Source: Necropsobacter rosorum (GTDB lineage Bacteria; Pseudomonadota; Gammaproteobacteria; Enterobacterales; Pasteurellaceae). From it: a DNA stretch of 64,000 nt. The stretch lies in the NCBI GenBank assembly GCA_000751835.1, contig CCMQ01000017.1, positions 1 through 64,000 on the forward strand, given 5' to 3'. Both the position numbers and the translations under genes were made by a program. This document shows, piece by piece, positions 44,325-55,313 of this stretch (position 1 is the first letter of the stretch; every line of letters begins with the position of its first letter). A model generated the notes under the pieces. That model had not been told where the DNA came from. It was given only the letters and a program-made list of their open reading frames with translations, and made no database searches.

Positions 44325-45320
44325 ATGAAAATCGCAGTATATAGTACGAAAAGTTACGATCGCAAATATCTGGAACTGGTGAATGTTAAATACGGTTTTG
44401 ACATTGAGTTTTTTGATTTTATGCTGAATGAAAGCACGGTGAAGATGGCGGAGCATTGCGATGTGGTGTGCATTTTCGTCAATGACGACGGCAGCCGCAA
44501 TGTGCTGGAAAAACTGGCCGCACTCGGGGTCAAAATGGTGGCGTTGCGCTGTGCGGGATTTAATAATGTGGATTTAAAAGCGGCGCAGGAACTGGGGCTG
44601 AAAGTGGTGCGCGTGCCGGCATATTCGCCGGAAGCGGTGGCCGAACACACAGTAGGGCTGATGCTGACGCTCAATCGGCACATTCACCGCGCCTATCAGC
44701 GCACCCGCGAAGCGAATTTTTCGCTGGAAGGATTAATCGGGTTTAATATGCACGGGCGTACCGCCGGGGTTGTCGGCACGGGGAAAATCGGCGTAGCGGT
44801 GATGCGGATTCTGAGCGGCTTCGGTATGCAGCTGCTGGCTTATGATCCGTTTAAAAACCCGCAGGCGGAAGCATTGGGCGCGCAATATGTCGAGCTTGAC
44901 GAATTGTATGCCAAATCGCATGTGATCACTCTGCATTGCCCGGCAACACCGGAAAATTATCATTTATTGAACCGTGATGCGTTCGCCAAAATGCGCGATG
45001 GCGTGATGATTATTAATACCAGCCGCGGCACGCTGATCGATACCCAGGCGGCGATCGATGCGCTGAAACAGCGTAAAATCGGATCGCTGGGAATGGATGT
45101 GTATGAAAACGAACGCGAACTGTTCTTTGAAGATAAATCCAATGAAGTGATTCAAGATGATATTTTCCGTCGTCTGTCCGCCTGCCATAATGTGTTGCTG
45201 ACCGGCCATCAGGCATTTTTGACGGAAGAGGCGTTAATCAGCATTTCCGATGTCACCTTATCGAATATTTATACGTTACAAACCGGTCAGCCTTGCGCCA
45301 ATGCGGTGCTGCCTTCTTAG
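44325..45320 (+). CDS. ldhA: D-lactate dehydrogenase, fermentative
   Basis: NADH-dependent reduction of pyruvate to D-lactate. The frame is open from 44304 but GGAGG at 44315-44319 sets the ATG at 44325; 331 residues (329 in E. coli LdhA). The N-terminus (MKIAVYSTKSYDRKYLE) is LdhA-like, the NAD-binding GTGKIGVAVMRIL is near 152-164, and catalytic Arg, Glu and His lie in NTSRG near 233-237, DVYENE near 259-264 and LTGHQAFLT near 293-301. The unusual link to metB may be read-through. Confidence 0.95.
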   Translation: MKIAVYSTKSYDRKYLELVNVKYGFDIEFFDFMLNESTVKMAEHCDVVCIFVNDDGSRNVLEKLAALGVKMVALRCAGFNNVDLKAAQELGLKVVRVPAYSPEAVAEHTVGLMLTLNRHIHRAYQRTREANFSLEGLIGFNMHGRTAGVVGTGKIGVAVMRILSGFGMQLLAYDPFKNPQAEALGAQYVELDELYAKSHVITLHCPATPENYHLLNRDAFAKMRDGVMIINTSRGTLIDTQAAIDALKQRKIGSLGMDVYENERELFFEDKSNEVIQDDIFRRLSACHNVLLTGHQAFLTEEALISISDVTLSNIYTLQTGQPCANAVLPS

Positions 45321-45440
45321 TCTTTGACTATTAAAACGATTAGTGCGGATGAGGTGATCTTTATGTTATTATCACCGCACTTGAATTTAACAAAAATGTC
45401 ACCATATGCGAGACATGGTTTACAACAAAGGAAAATAACA

Positions 45441-45764
45441 ATGAGCGAAGTATTACATACAACAGATGCGACATTTGAGCAGGACGTATTGAGAGCCGAT
45501 GTACCGGTATTATTGGATTTCTGGGCGCCGTGGTGCGGCCCGTGCCGTATGGTGGCACCGATTCTGGATGAGCTGGCGGCGGAATTCGGCGCAAAAGTGA
45601 AAGTGGTGAAAATCAATATTGATGAAAATCAGGAAACTCCGGCGAAATTCGGCGTGCGCAGCATTCCGACGCTAATCCTGTTTAAAGAAGGCAAAGCGGC
45701 GGCAACACAGGTCGGCGCCTTACCGAAGAATCAGCTGGCAAATTTTGTGAATCAAAATATCTGA
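45441..45764 (+). CDS. trxA: thioredoxin 1
   Basis: General disulfide reductase of the cytoplasm. The 107-residue protein (108-109 usual) has the active site W31-C32-G33-P34-C35 and cis-proline in RSIPTL near 73-78. The frame is open from 45324, but the ATG at 45441 with AAAGGA upstream fits the family. A promoter is expected in the 120-base gap after ldhA, which holds an uptake sequence. A terminator follows. Confidence 0.96.
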   Translation: MSEVLHTTDATFEQDVLRADVPVLLDFWAPWCGPCRMVAPILDELAAEFGAKVKVVKINIDENQETPAKFGVRSIPTLILFKEGKAAATQVGALPKNQLANFVNQNI

Positions 45765-45785
45765 TTGGTTCACTAAAATAATCGA

Positions 45786-45813
45786 ATCCCGCCCAAGAGG
45801 GCGGGATTTTTTT
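45786..45813 (+). terminator. terminator after trxA
   Basis: ATCCCGCCC-AAGA-GGGCGGGAT (45786-45807) followed by TTTTTTG. Canonical; it lies between convergent trxA and rluC. Confidence 0.92.
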
Positions 45814-45832
45814 GTGCTGAATTCGGCGCGTT

Positions 45833-46804
45833 CTATTTTGTTGCGCGCAATATTGTCAGCAGCGCTTTCAGCGACTCGTCCAGCGCGGCGGTTAAACGCA
45901 GGGTTTCTGCCGATTTGGGATGCTCGAAACGGATGGCATAGGCATGCAAAAACAGACGGTTTAACCCAAGTGCGGTCATTTTTTGATCGAAATCTTTGTC
46001 GCCGTATTTATTATCCAGCGCAATCGGATGACCGGCATATTGCGTGTGTACCCGGATCTGATGCGTCCGCCCGGTAACCGGCGAGGCTTTGATTAACGTA
46101 GCGCCGGCATAACGTTCTTCAATGCTGAAATGGGTTTCGGACGGCTTGCCCTGTTCGTCCACCCGCACAATACGCTCGCCGCCGGCCAGTTCGTTTTTCA
46201 GCAGCGGGGCGTTAATCGTTTTACAATGGGATTGCCACTGCCCGCGCACCAATGCCAGATAGTCTTTCTGCACGGTTTTTTCGCGCAGTTGCTGATGCAG
46301 ATTGCGCAATGCGGAACGCTTTTTCGCCACCAGCAAAATGCCGGAAGTATCTCTGTCCAGACGATGCACCAGCTCCAGAAAACGCGCCTCCGGGCGTAAT
46401 GCGCGCAAGGCTTCGATCACGCCGAAATTCAGTCCGCTGCCGCCGTGTACGGCAAGGCCCGAGGGTTTATTCAGCACCAGCAGACAATCATCTTCAAAAA
46501 TAATCTGCTTTTCCAATCGGGCGACCTGATTTAATTTTTTGGAAACCGGCGCCTGTGCTTTTTCCGCAACCCGCAGCGGCGGCACGCGCACGCTGTCATC
46601 GCGCTGTAATTTATATTCCGGTTTGACTCTGCCTTTGTTGACCCGCACTTCGCCTTTGCGCAGAATGCGGTAAATCAGGCTTTTCGGTACGCCTTTTAAT
46701 TTTGCGGTCAGATAATTATCCACCCGCTGCCCGGCTTCGTCCTCGGTGACGGTCAGAAATCTGACCCCTTGATTGATGGTTTTTGCTTCGCTGTCGTGAT
46801 TCAT
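45833..46804 (-). CDS. rluC: 23S rRNA pseudouridine synthase RluC
   Basis: Makes pseudouridines 955, 2504 and 2580 in 23S rRNA. The 323 residues have an S4 RNA-binding domain (about 22-85) then the RluA-family catalytic domain with D150 in HRLDRDTSG, and GRTHQIRVHTQYAGHPI near 243-259. Its divergent placement from rne matches E. coli and supports RluC over RluD. Confidence 0.94.
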   Translation of the reverse strand: MNHDSEAKTINQGVRFLTVTEDEAGQRVDNYLTAKLKGVPKSLIYRILRKGEVRVNKGRVKPEYKLQRDDSVRVPPLRVAEKAQAPVSKKLNQVARLEKQIIFEDDCLLVLNKPSGLAVHGGSGLNFGVIEALRALRPEARFLELVHRLDRDTSGILLVAKKRSALRNLHQQLREKTVQKDYLALVRGQWQSHCKTINAPLLKNELAGGERIVRVDEQGKPSETHFSIEERYAGATLIKASPVTGRTHQIRVHTQYAGHPIALDNKYGDKDFDQKMTALGLNRLFLHAYAIRFEHPKSAETLRLTAALDESLKALLTILRATK

Positions 46805-47210
46805 GTGATTTTTCGGAATGTGCCATAAAATTGCCGCGTATCATAGCATAAAATGAAGGAATTACCTTGCCAAAATAGCCTTGTCGGTAGATAATAAGGC
46901 GGCTTTTTAAGTGAGTAAAACAGCTTAAAAACGCCTTTGATATCATTGAATCCGGCAATGCGGCATACGGCATAAGACATCACGGATTCAATCAGTGAGC
47001 CTGATTAAAAACAGCGACAGCTTGCAGAATGATGATTAATCGATTTTGTTTTATCGGCGTATTACTTTGCGGTGGATTCCGGTAACGCAATCAATGCACC
47101 CAGCGACTGACGGTCGGGAGACGGACATGGCGCGACAGACACGAGGTCGATTGCGAAGCAAAGTGCGGTGATTTTTAATCAAGAATTATGAAAATATAAG
47201 AGACAATTTA
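46805..47210 (+). promoter_or_regulatory. long rne leader / rluC-rne intergenic region
   Basis: About 406 bases without a convincing gene separate rluC and rne. In E. coli the rne leader is similarly long and folds into hairpins that RNase E itself senses to control its own mRNA. GC-rich potential stems are visible around 47095-47150 and an uptake sequence lies at about 47160. The autoregulatory role here is inferred from position. Confidence 0.5.
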
Positions 47211-50105
47211 ATGAAAAGAATGCTGATTAACGCGACTCAAAAAGAAGAGTTGCGCGTTGCTCTGGTGGACGGGCAGCGTTTATTCGATCTGGATATTGAA
47301 AGTCCGGGTCACGAACAGAAAAAAGCCAACATTTATAAAGGTCGCATCACGCGGGTAGAACCGAGCCTTGAGGCGGCTTTCGTCGATTACGGTGCCGAAC
47401 GGCACGGTTTCCTTCCGCTGAAAGAAATCGCCCGCGAATATTTCCCGGCCGATTATGTGTATCAGGGACGTCCGAATATTCGCGATATTTTACGCGAAGG
47501 GCAGGAAGTGATCGTACAGGTAAACAAAGAAGAACGCGGCAATAAAGGGGCGGCATTGACCACCTTTGTATCGCTGGCGGGAAGTTATCTGGTGATTATG
47601 CCGAATAATCCGCGCGCCGGCGGTATTTCCCGTCGCATTGAAGGCGACGAGCGTCTTGAGCTGAAAGATGCGTTAAGCTCGCTGGAAGTGCCGGAAGGCG
47701 TCGGGCTTATCGTGCGTACCGCCGGTGTCGGTAAGTCGCCGGAAGAACTGCAATGGGACTTAAAAGTATTGCTGCATCACTGGGAAGCCATTAAACAGGC
47801 TTCCGAAAGCCGCGCCGCGCCGTTTCTGATTCATCAGGAAAGCGATGTTATCGTGCGCGCAATCCGCGATTATCTGCGCCGTGATATCGGTGAGATTTTA
47901 ATCGACAGCCCGAAAGTTTACGAAAAAGCCAAAGCGCATATTAAACTGGTGCGCCCGGATTTTATTAACCGGGTCAAGCTGTATCAGGGCGAAGTGCCGC
48001 TGTTCAGTCATTATCAGATTGAATCGCAAATCGAATCCGCCTTCCAGCGTGAAGTGCGCCTGCCGTCCGGCGGTTCTATCGTTATCGACGTGACGGAAGC
48101 CTTAACCGCAATCGATATTAACTCCGCCCGTTCCACCCGCGGCGGCGATATTGAAGAAACCGCGTTGAATACCAATCTGGAAGCGGCGGATGAAATCGCC
48201 CGTCAGTTGCGTCTGCGCGATTTGGGCGGTTTGATTGTCATTGATTTTATTGATATGACGCCGGTTCGCCACCAGCGTGAAGTGGAAAACCGGATGCGTG
48301 ATGCGGTACGTCAGGATCGGGCGCGTATTCAGATCAGCCGGATTTCCCGTTTCGGCTTGCTGGAAATGTCCCGTCAACGTTTAAGTCCGTCACTGGGCGA
48401 ATCGACTCATCATGTGTGTCCGCGCTGTCAGGGTACAGGGAAAATCCGCGATAACGAATCCCTGTCCTTATCCATTCTGCGTTTGCTGGAAGAAGAGGCG
48501 CTGAAAGAAAACAGCAAGCAGGTGCATACCATTGTGCCGGTGCAAATCGCCTCTTATCTGCTCAATGAGAAACGCCGGGCGATCAGCAGTATTGAAAAAC
48601 GGCATAATGTGGATATTGTGGTGGCGCCGAGTGAAAATATGCAGACCCCGCAATTCAGCGTGTTCCGCGTGCGTGACGGCGAAGATGTGAACGAATTAAG
48701 TTACAATCTGGCAAAATTGCACGAAAATGAGGAAGACAGCTTTACGGCGGAAGAATCCTTGGTAAACCGTAATACCGAAGTGGCGGCGGTGACCACGGAA
48801 AGTATTCTGGAAAATGCCGCCGTTTCTCTGGCCATCGATACGCCGGCGCCGATGCCGACCGTACACAAGGAGGAAACTCCGTCATTACTTGAGCGCATTA
48901 TTGCGAAAATCAAAAGCCTTTTTGCCGCCGAAGCGGTGGAACAAAAGCCGCAGGAAACGCGTAATAATAAAAGCGGCCGCAACGGCAATCGTCGCACTCA
49001 GGAGCGTCGTAACACTCGCCGCAACCGTAATGAAAAGGCGGACGGTAAAACCAACGATGAAAGCACTGAGCGCAGCGAACGTAATACGGAAAAAGCGCCG
49101 GATAATGTGCGGGTGAACCGTAATAAACGCACGAAAAAAGCACCGGCGGCGGAAGAGGTTCAGCCTAAGTCAGTGGAAAATAACGCGGTAAACGACGAGG
49201 AACGCGAACCGGCAGCGAATCAGCCGCGTCGCCAGCGTCGCGATTTACGCAAAAAAGTCCGGGTCAGCGACAATGACAATCCGTCACCGGAAAAACCGGT
49301 TGAACCGGCAGCGCAAATAACTGTTGAACAAACGCCGTTTGAGGAAACATTGAGCGAACAGGTTGAAGCACCGGTTATTGAGACTGCCGAGGAAGACGGC
49401 GGCGAGAAAGAAAAACGTCGGGACGGGCGCGATAATAATCGCCAGCGTCGCCTGCCGCGCCATTTACGGGTCAGCAAACAACGTCGCCGCAATAATTCTG
49501 AGGCGAAATCGCCGATGCCGTTATTTGCCGCGGTGGCTTCACCGGAATTGGCAAGCGGTAAAGTCTGGATCAATATTAAAGAGGTCAATGCCGCGAAAAA
49601 CAATTCGTTTTTATCCGTAGATGAACTGCTGGAACAGCAGAATCAGCAGGATGAAGAGGTTGCGGTGGTGTTGCCGGCCACGGAAGTATTGGTCGAAGCG
49701 GCACAAAACGAGTCGAAACCGTTGGCCAATTTCGTTGCCCAGCCTGCCAATGAATCGGTAGAGAAAAAAGTGCAGGAATCGTTACAGCGCCTGAATGTGG
49801 TGCAAACCGAGGCGCAGCCGACGACGCCGGCCGAACCGTCGCAAAATGAACCGGCTTCAGTAGAAATGATGCCGGAAAGCGACCGCACTTATCACTTTGA
49901 TGGTCGTCAACTCGGAACGATTTCCGCCGTGGCGCATACCAAAGCGGCAATGACGCCGGCGACAGCCATAGAAAGCGAGCATGCACCTTATCCGATTGTA
50001 CAATGGCAGGATTCCCGCTATTACTTCCACGGCAAAGGTTCGGCGGGGCATCACAGTGCCGTCAGTCATGTTTATTCGGAACCGACCCGCGCGAAAGCGG
50101 AATAA
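47211..50105 (+). CDS. rne: ribonuclease E
   Basis: Essential endonuclease of mRNA decay and rRNA/tRNA processing and scaffold of the degradosome. The catalytic half (about 1-510) has the S1 domain (about 37-120), magnesium ligands D302 and D345, and the zinc-link cysteines C403 and C406 (CPRC). A likely membrane-binding amphipathic helix is near 566-582 ([14 protein letters not shown]). The rest of the 964 residues is low-complexity and alternately Arg- and Glu-rich, as expected for RNA-binding and scaffold segments; recognition of enolase or RhlB sites is not possible by eye. Confidence 0.96.
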   Translation: MKRMLINATQKEELRVALVDGQRLFDLDIESPGHEQKKANIYKGRITRVEPSLEAAFVDYGAERHGFLPLKEIAREYFPADYVYQGRPNIRDILREGQEVIVQVNKEERGNKGAALTTFVSLAGSYLVIMPNNPRAGGISRRIEGDERLELKDALSSLEVPEGVGLIVRTAGVGKSPEELQWDLKVLLHHWEAIKQASESRAAPFLIHQESDVIVRAIRDYLRRDIGEILIDSPKVYEKAKAHIKLVRPDFINRVKLYQGEVPLFSHYQIESQIESAFQREVRLPSGGSIVIDVTEALTAIDINSARSTRGGDIEETALNTNLEAADEIARQLRLRDLGGLIVIDFIDMTPVRHQREVENRMRDAVRQDRARIQISRISRFGLLEMSRQRLSPSLGESTHHVCPRCQGTGKIRDNESLSLSILRLLEEEALKENSKQVHTIVPVQIASYLLNEKRRAISSIEKRHNVDIVVAPSENMQTPQFSVFRVRDGEDVNELSYNLAKLHENEEDSFTAEESLVNRNTEVAAVTTESILENAAVSLAIDTPAPMPTVHKEETPSLLERIIAKIKSLFAAEAVEQKPQETRNNKSGRNGNRRTQERRNTRRNRNEKADGKTNDESTERSERNTEKAPDNVRVNRNKRTKKAPAAEEVQPKSVENNAVNDEEREPAANQPRRQRRDLRKKVRVSDNDNPSPEKPVEPAAQITVEQTPFEETLSEQVEAPVIETAEEDGGEKEKRRDGRDNNRQRRLPRHLRVSKQRRRNNSEAKSPMPLFAAVASPELASGKVWINIKEVNAAKNNSFLSVDELLEQQNQQDEEVAVVLPATEVLVEAAQNESKPLANFVAQPANESVEKKVQESLQRLNVVQTEAQPTTPAEPSQNEPASVEMMPESDRTYHFDGRQLGTISAVAHTKAAMTPATAIESEHAPYPIVQWQDSRYYFHGKGSAGHHSAVSHVYSEPTRAKAE

Positions 50106-50126
50106 TCCGTTACTGAATTAAACTAA

Positions 50127-50156
50127 AATCCGAAAGATTGGCTTTCGGATTTTTTA
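50127..50156 (+). terminator. terminator after rne
   Basis: AATCCGAAAG-ATTGG-CTTTCGGATT (50127-50151) followed by TTTTTA. Confidence 0.9.
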
Positions 50157-50225
50157 TGCGCGTTTTCCGGCGCTGAAAAGTTGTTGCAAAAAAAAGCAAT
50201 TGAATCAAAACGCGTTTTTCCGCGC

Positions 50226-50254
50226 TTGACTTAACCGGGTAAAGCACGTATTAT
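50226..50254 (+). promoter_or_regulatory. sigma-70 promoter of tRNA-Ser
   Basis: TTGACT (50226-50231), 17-base spacer, TATTAT (50249-50254), 18 bases before the tRNA start. Confidence 0.8.
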
Positions 50255-50272
50255 TCCTCACGCTTAAATCAC

Positions 50273-50362
50273 GGAGGAATGGTCGAGTGGTTGAAGGCAC
50301 CGGTCTTGAAAACCGGCGAGGGTTTACGCCCTCCGTGAGTTCGAATCTCACTTCCTCCGCCA
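50273..50362 (+). tRNA. tRNA-Ser (anticodon TGA)
   Basis: 90-base gene from GGAGGAAT to encoded CCA, with the long variable arm of tRNA-Ser. The anticodon stem-loop GGTCTTGAAAACC gives TGA, reading UCA-family codons. Confidence 0.97.
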
Positions 50363-50375
50363 TCAAATTCCATAA

Positions 50376-50406
50376 AGCCTGTCAGGATAATCCGACAGGC
50401 TTTTTT
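50376..50406 (+). terminator. terminator after tRNA-Ser
   Basis: AGCCTGTC (50376-50383) pairs with GACAGGCT (50394-50401), followed by TTTTT. Confidence 0.9.
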
Positions 50407-50435
50407 CATTAAGTTTCGCAGCGATTGCGGGCTAA

Positions 50436-50993
50436 TCAGTCTTGTTTTAACGCCAGATACTCTTCCAGCAGTTCAATCGCTTCCAGACAGCGCAGACGGC
50501 GTTGTTTGGTGATTTCGATCTGTCGTAAGTAGTATTGTTTTGCACTGTGGTCGGTTGTGCGCATATAGCCGGCGTGCTGTTTTTCAAGTTTTTCGTTTAG
50601 CGCCTGTAACGCGGCATAATATTTTTCCAGTCGTTCGCGCGGCGGCAGCTGGTGGATCAGCTGTTTTTGCCGTTCCCGCGCGGAGGCGCCGGTTTCTGCG
50701 ATTGTCGCTGGACGGCGGGATGTGGGGGTCAGCGCATCGGCAAGCGCATTGCATTGCGCCAGCAGTTTGTGGCTGTAAAACTGATATTGCGCCGTATCAT
50801 TACCTTGCAGTTTTTCTAAGCTGGCCAGCGTGTGCTCCAGTTCCCGTACATAAAAACCGAAAGACTGAAAATCTTCACTGAATAAAGTGCGGTCGAATTT
50901 GGCAAAGATTTTGCGCTCTTCCGCGAGATGATATTGAGCATAAAACCGCGTCAATGTGTGTCGCAGACGCCGGATAAGTTCGGATTTTGTCAT
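50436..50993 (-). CDS. priC: primosomal replication protein PriC
   Basis: Helps reload DnaB helicase at stalled forks in the PriC-dependent restart path. The 185-residue protein is almost wholly helical and basic at its C-terminus; it carries FDRTLFSEDFQSFGFYVRELEHTL near 33-56 and the C-terminal block with RLRCLEAIELLEEYL near 167-181, consistent with the PriC family. Call is by overall resemblance and Pasteurellaceae context. It follows the antiporter gene on the same strand, beyond a terminator. Confidence 0.78.
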   Translation of the reverse strand: MTKSELIRRLRHTLTRFYAQYHLAEERKIFAKFDRTLFSEDFQSFGFYVRELEHTLASLEKLQGNDTAQYQFYSHKLLAQCNALADALTPTSRRPATIAETGASARERQKQLIHQLPPRERLEKYYAALQALNEKLEKQHAGYMRTTDHSAKQYYLRQIEITKQRRLRCLEAIELLEEYLALKQD

Positions 50994-51001
50994 AGCCTAA
51001 T

Positions 51002-51030
51002 AAAAAATCGGGCGTCGTTATGACGCCCGT
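51002..51030 (-). terminator. terminator after the antiporter-family gene
   Basis: On the minus strand CGGGCGTC (51029-51022) pairs with GACGCCCG (51016-51009), followed by ATTTTTTA. Confidence 0.88.
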
Positions 51031-51036
51031 ATAAGA

Positions 51037-52395
51037 TTAAAGATACATCGCCGCAATCCAGCCGAAAACCAGCAGCGGAATATTGTAATGGATAAAGGTC
51101 GGCACCACGGAATCCCAAATGTGATCATGTTTGCCGTCCATATTTAACCCGGATGTCGGCCCCAACGTCGAATCGGACGCCGGCGAACCCGCATCGCCCA
51201 AGGCCGCCGCTACACCGACGATAGACACCGTGGCCAACGGCGAGAAGCCGAGCGATAAACACAGCGGCACATAAATCGAGGTAATAATCGGTACGGTGGA
51301 AAATGAGGAGCCGATCCCCATGGTAATGAACAGCCCCACCAGCAACATTAAAAAAGCGGCCAATCCTTTATTATTGGCGCCCAGCCCTTGACTGAAGGTA
51401 TCGACCAGCACATTGACGCCGCCGGTGGCGTTAATCACCGCAGCGAAACCGGAGGCGGCGATCATCACGAAACCGATCATCGCCATCAGACGCAGGCCCT
51501 GCTGGAAAATATCGTTGCTTTCTTTTAATTTAAAAATACCGCACAGGGCGAAAATAATTAAACCGGCCAAACCGCCGATAATGGTGGAACTGGTGATCAG
51601 CTGCAACCCGAAGGTGATAATAATCGCCACCAGACTGGCAGTGACATGAAAGGGTTTGATGCTGGCGATATGCCGTTCAATCTCGGCGGTAGTCAGGGTT
51701 TGATGCGATGCGGCGTACTCGCGCGGTTTGCGGTAGCTGATGAATACTGCGGTTAATAAGCCCAGCACCATTCCGATCACCGGAATTGTCATCGCCAGCG
51801 ACACTTCGCCCACCGAGGTTTGCAAACCCAGCGGCGCGCCCACCTGATTGATATTTTTGACCAGCACGCTTTCAATAAAGATTTTCCCGAATCCCACCGG
51901 CAACAGCATATAAGTGGCGGTTAAACCGAAGGTCAGTACGCAGGCTACCGCGCGGCGGTCGATTTTCAATTTGTTGAAGATGGACAGCAGCGGCGGGATC
52001 ACAATCGGAATAAACGCAATATGCACCGGCAGCAGGTTTTGTGAGGAAATCGAGAATAACAGCAGTACCGCAAGGATAAAATATTTGAAGCCCGCCATGG
52101 AACGGCTTGTCGGCGTCCGGCCGAGCCGTTTGATCACATTAAACGCCAACAGATCGGTGATGCCGGATTTTGAGATCGCCACCGCAAAAGCGCCCAGAAT
52201 GGCGTAATTCATGGCGACTTCCGCGCCGCCGCCCAGTCCGCCGGTAAAACTTTTTATGGTTTCGCTGATATTCAAATCACTGCAAAGCCCCGCGGTTAAG
52301 GCGGCGATAATCAACGCGATGACCACGTTAATGCGCAGCAGACTTAAGGCGAGCAAGACAATGATAGAAATCACGACAGGGTTAGTGAATAACAT
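51037..52395 (-). CDS. Na+/H+ antiporter-family transporter (NhaC-like superfamily)
   Basis: Inner-membrane protein of 452 residues with about twelve helices and an AAGGACG site before the ATG. SISSQNLLPVHIAFIPIVIPPLL near 117-139, the GDAGSPASDSTLGPTSGLN segment near 402-420 and the C-terminal HYNIPLLVFGWIAA match the family annotated Na+/H+ antiporter in Haemophilus and YuiF in Bacillus. Related members have been proposed to carry amino acids, so the substrate is open. Its neighbours priC and rnt give no hint. Confidence 0.83.
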   Translation of the reverse strand: MLFTNPVVISIIVLLALSLLRINVVIALIIAALTAGLCSDLNISETIKSFTGGLGGGAEVAMNYAILGAFAVAISKSGITDLLAFNVIKRLGRTPTSRSMAGFKYFILAVLLLFSISSQNLLPVHIAFIPIVIPPLLSIFNKLKIDRRAVACVLTFGLTATYMLLPVGFGKIFIESVLVKNINQVGAPLGLQTSVGEVSLAMTIPVIGMVLGLLTAVFISYRKPREYAASHQTLTTAEIERHIASIKPFHVTASLVAIIITFGLQLITSSTIIGGLAGLIIFALCGIFKLKESNDIFQQGLRLMAMIGFVMIAASGFAAVINATGGVNVLVDTFSQGLGANNKGLAAFLMLLVGLFITMGIGSSFSTVPIITSIYVPLCLSLGFSPLATVSIVGVAAALGDAGSPASDSTLGPTSGLNMDGKHDHIWDSVVPTFIHYNIPLLVFGWIAAMYL

Positions 52396-52511
52396 GAGGT
52401 ATCGTCCTTATGGAATGAATGAGAGAAAAGTGTGGTTCAATTTACTAAAAATAAAAGTTTTGTCTATTACTTTTATAAATCTCACCGCACTTTTACTCAA
52501 TCAGTTTGATT

Positions 52512-53165
52512 TTATTCAGCAATATGGGGAAAACCGCCGAGATTTTTTAAATGATTGACCATATAACAGAACAGTTCCGCGGTGCGTTGCGTATCATACA
52601 GGGCGGAATGCGCCTGTTTGTTGTCGAAGGGGATTTTCGCCGCCTGACAGGCTTTAACCAGCACCGTCTGCCCGAACATCAGCCCGCTTAAGGTCGCCGT
52701 ATCGAACATGCCGAACGGATGAAAAGGATTACGCTTAATGCCCGTTCGTTCCGCCGCCGCCATCAGAAAACCCTGATCGAACGCCGCGTTGTGCGCCACA
52801 ATAATCGAACGCTGGCAGTCGGCGTCTTTTTGCGCGCGGCGCACCATTTTAAACAGTTCGCCGAGGGCGAGATGTTCCGAAACCGCACCGCGCAAGGGGT
52901 TATTGATATCAATACCGTTGAATTTTAAGGAATCGGGATTAATGTTAGCGCCCTCAAACGGCTGAATATGGAAATGACATTGTTGATCGGGCGTTAACAG
53001 GCCGTTTTCGTCCATTTTCAGCGTAATGGCCGCCAGTTCCAGCAGCGCGTCGGTACGTGCATTGAACCCGGCGGTTTCCACATCAATAATTACGGGAAAG
53101 TAGCCGCGGAAACGATTTTTAAGCAGATTATAATTGGTCGGTTCGGCGGGGGGAGTGGTTGTCAT
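52512..53165 (-). CDS. rnt: ribonuclease T
   Basis: 3' exonuclease that trims tRNA and other stable RNA ends. The ATG at 53165 gives 217 residues; the frame's upstream part is not family-like. DEDDh motifs are IIDVETAGF near 26-34, HNAAFDQGF near 124-132 and H(S)ALYDTQRT near 185-194. The order rnt-gloA-cmoA matches the Haemophilus neighbourhood. Confidence 0.95.
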   Translation of the reverse strand: MTTTPPAEPTNYNLLKNRFRGYFPVIIDVETAGFNARTDALLELAAITLKMDENGLLTPDQQCHFHIQPFEGANINPDSLKFNGIDINNPLRGAVSEHLALGELFKMVRRAQKDADCQRSIIVAHNAAFDQGFLMAAAERTGIKRNPFHPFGMFDTATLSGLMFGQTVLVKACQAAKIPFDNKQAHSALYDTQRTAELFCYMVNHLKNLGGFPHIAE

Positions 53166-53278
53166 AATAAATTCCGAATGCGTGGGATAAAAAATATTAA
53201 GGCGGATTGAAAATTTCCGCCCGTAAATCATAGCCGGCAGGCAGTAAGCTCAGCCCGCCTGCGCAGTGAACAGTAAAA

Positions 53279-53686
53279 TCAGTTGCCTAATCCTGCCTGA
53301 GCGCTTTTATTTTCGATAAATTCGATTTTATAGCCGTCCGGATCTTCGACGAAAGCGATTACGGTAGAACCGCCTTTAACCGGGCCGGGTTCGCGGGTGA
53401 CTTTTCCGCCGGCGGCTTTCACCGCTGTACAGGTGGCATAAATATCGTCCACGCCGATAGCGATATGGCCGAACGCCGTACCGAGTTCGTATTCGCTCAC
53501 GCCCCAGTTATAGGTCAGCTCGATCACGGCGGAGGTTTCCTCATCGCCATAGCCTAAAAACGCCAGTGAATAGCGGTATTCGGGGTTTTCGCTGGTGCGC
53601 AGCAGGCGCATGCCCAGCACGTCACGATAAAAGTTGATTGCGCGTTGTAAATCGCCCACGCGTAACATGGTATGTAAAATTCGCAT
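53279..53686 (-). CDS. gloA: lactoylglutathione lyase (glyoxalase I)
   Basis: Converts the methylglyoxal-glutathione adduct to lactoylglutathione, detoxifying methylglyoxal. The 135-residue protein has E. coli length and the metal ligands at identical positions: H5, E56, H74 and E122. GGAGGA lies just upstream of two ATGs; the second (53686) is chosen as in E. coli. This nickel-type short form is typical for bacteria. It follows cmoA on the same strand. Confidence 0.97.
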   Translation of the reverse strand: MRILHTMLRVGDLQRAINFYRDVLGMRLLRTSENPEYRYSLAFLGYGDEETSAVIELTYNWGVSEYELGTAFGHIAIGVDDIYATCTAVKAAGGKVTREPGPVKGGSTVIAFVEDPDGYKIEFIENKSAQAGLGN

Positions 53687-53808
53687 CATTTCCTCCGCGT
53701 TAATACGTTTAAAGAGTAATAAAACGCTGAGATTATGCCATAACCGGAGTGAAAAATCATTAATTGCGGCAAACCGGGCGCTCAATCAGCGGCAAATCGC
53801 TGGCGGCG

Positions 53809-54540
<732 letters not shown>

Positions 54541-54603
54541 CTATCATTCAGGGAAAAAGTGCGGTCATTTTAGAAGAAGTTTTGCCGCCCGACAAATAAA
54601 TTT

Positions 54604-55113
54604 TCAGCCTAAATGCGCCATCGCGCGCTGTTCTTGCCGTATGCGGATAAACAAGATCACCCCATAAAGCGGCAGACCGAACAGCGCGGTATATTCGGCA
54701 TGGCAGAGCAGCGCCAGACCGATTAATTCGGGAATAATATTTAAAAAATAATTGGGATGACGCACATAGCGAAACAGAAAGGAGCGGTTGATCCGGTGAT
54801 TGGGCAGAATATAGATTTTTACCGTCCAGATTTCCTTCAGCTGGCGGATCACATAAAACAGCGCGATAAAAGCGAAAATAAGCAGCAACAGACCGAGCTG
54901 AGACAGGGCGTCAAAGCCGATTTGATTGTGGTTGGCCTCAATAATCGCCGCAAAATAAAAGGCGATATGGGCGGCGGAAAGCAGGGCGGAATTGCGCTTG
55001 CCGTATTGCTGCGCGCCGTTTTTGATGAGATTTTTTTCATTTTTGATGGAAATAGACAGCGAATAAAACCGAATAGCCAAAATGGCTACAAATAACATAT
55101 TGATAGTTAACAT
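54604..55113 (-). CDS. ICMT-like membrane methyltransferase-family protein
   Basis: Inner-membrane protein of 169 residues with four or five helices; AAGGAT supports the ATG at 55113 over an in-frame ATG at 55128. The motif VRHPNYFLNIIPELIGLALL near 118-137 is the signature of isoprenylcysteine-carboxyl-methyltransferase and related phospholipid methyltransferases, and RIRQEQRAM near 157-165 continues it. Bacteria lack prenylated CaaX proteins, so the substrate is unknown; a lipid or small molecule is more likely. It lies between cmoA and aspS. Confidence 0.78.
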   Translation of the reverse strand: MLTINMLFVAILAIRFYSLSISIKNEKNLIKNGAQQYGKRNSALLSAAHIAFYFAAIIEANHNQIGFDALSQLGLLLLIFAFIALFYVIRQLKEIWTVKIYILPNHRINRSFLFRYVRHPNYFLNIIPELIGLALLCHAEYTALFGLPLYGVILFIRIRQEQRAMAHLG

Positions 55114-55267
55114 TAAATATCCTTGCATTATTAATTTTTAGCGCGAATAATGTTAGCAGTGATTGTGTTTTTATCCAATGCGAAACGGATTGGTCGGAGC
55201 AGAAAACGATTACGGACGCCTGAAAAGTGCGGTGAAAACAAATCGTGTTTTTTAACCCGATTTTCGC

Positions 55268-55273
55268 TATAAT
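55268..55273 (+). promoter_or_regulatory. perfect -10 box upstream of aspS
   Basis: TATAAT at 55268-55273, 40 bases before aspS. The -35 region 17 bases upstream is poor, so this may rely on an activator or extended -10. Confidence 0.5.
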
Positions 55274-55313
55274 CTGGCGGTTAATTTCTCTCATTTTATT
55301 CAAGGAATATTCT

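Noticed and set aside
49585-49986. 133-codon antisense frame inside rne
   Set aside because: Lies opposite the low-complexity C-terminal part of RNase E; a composition artefact.
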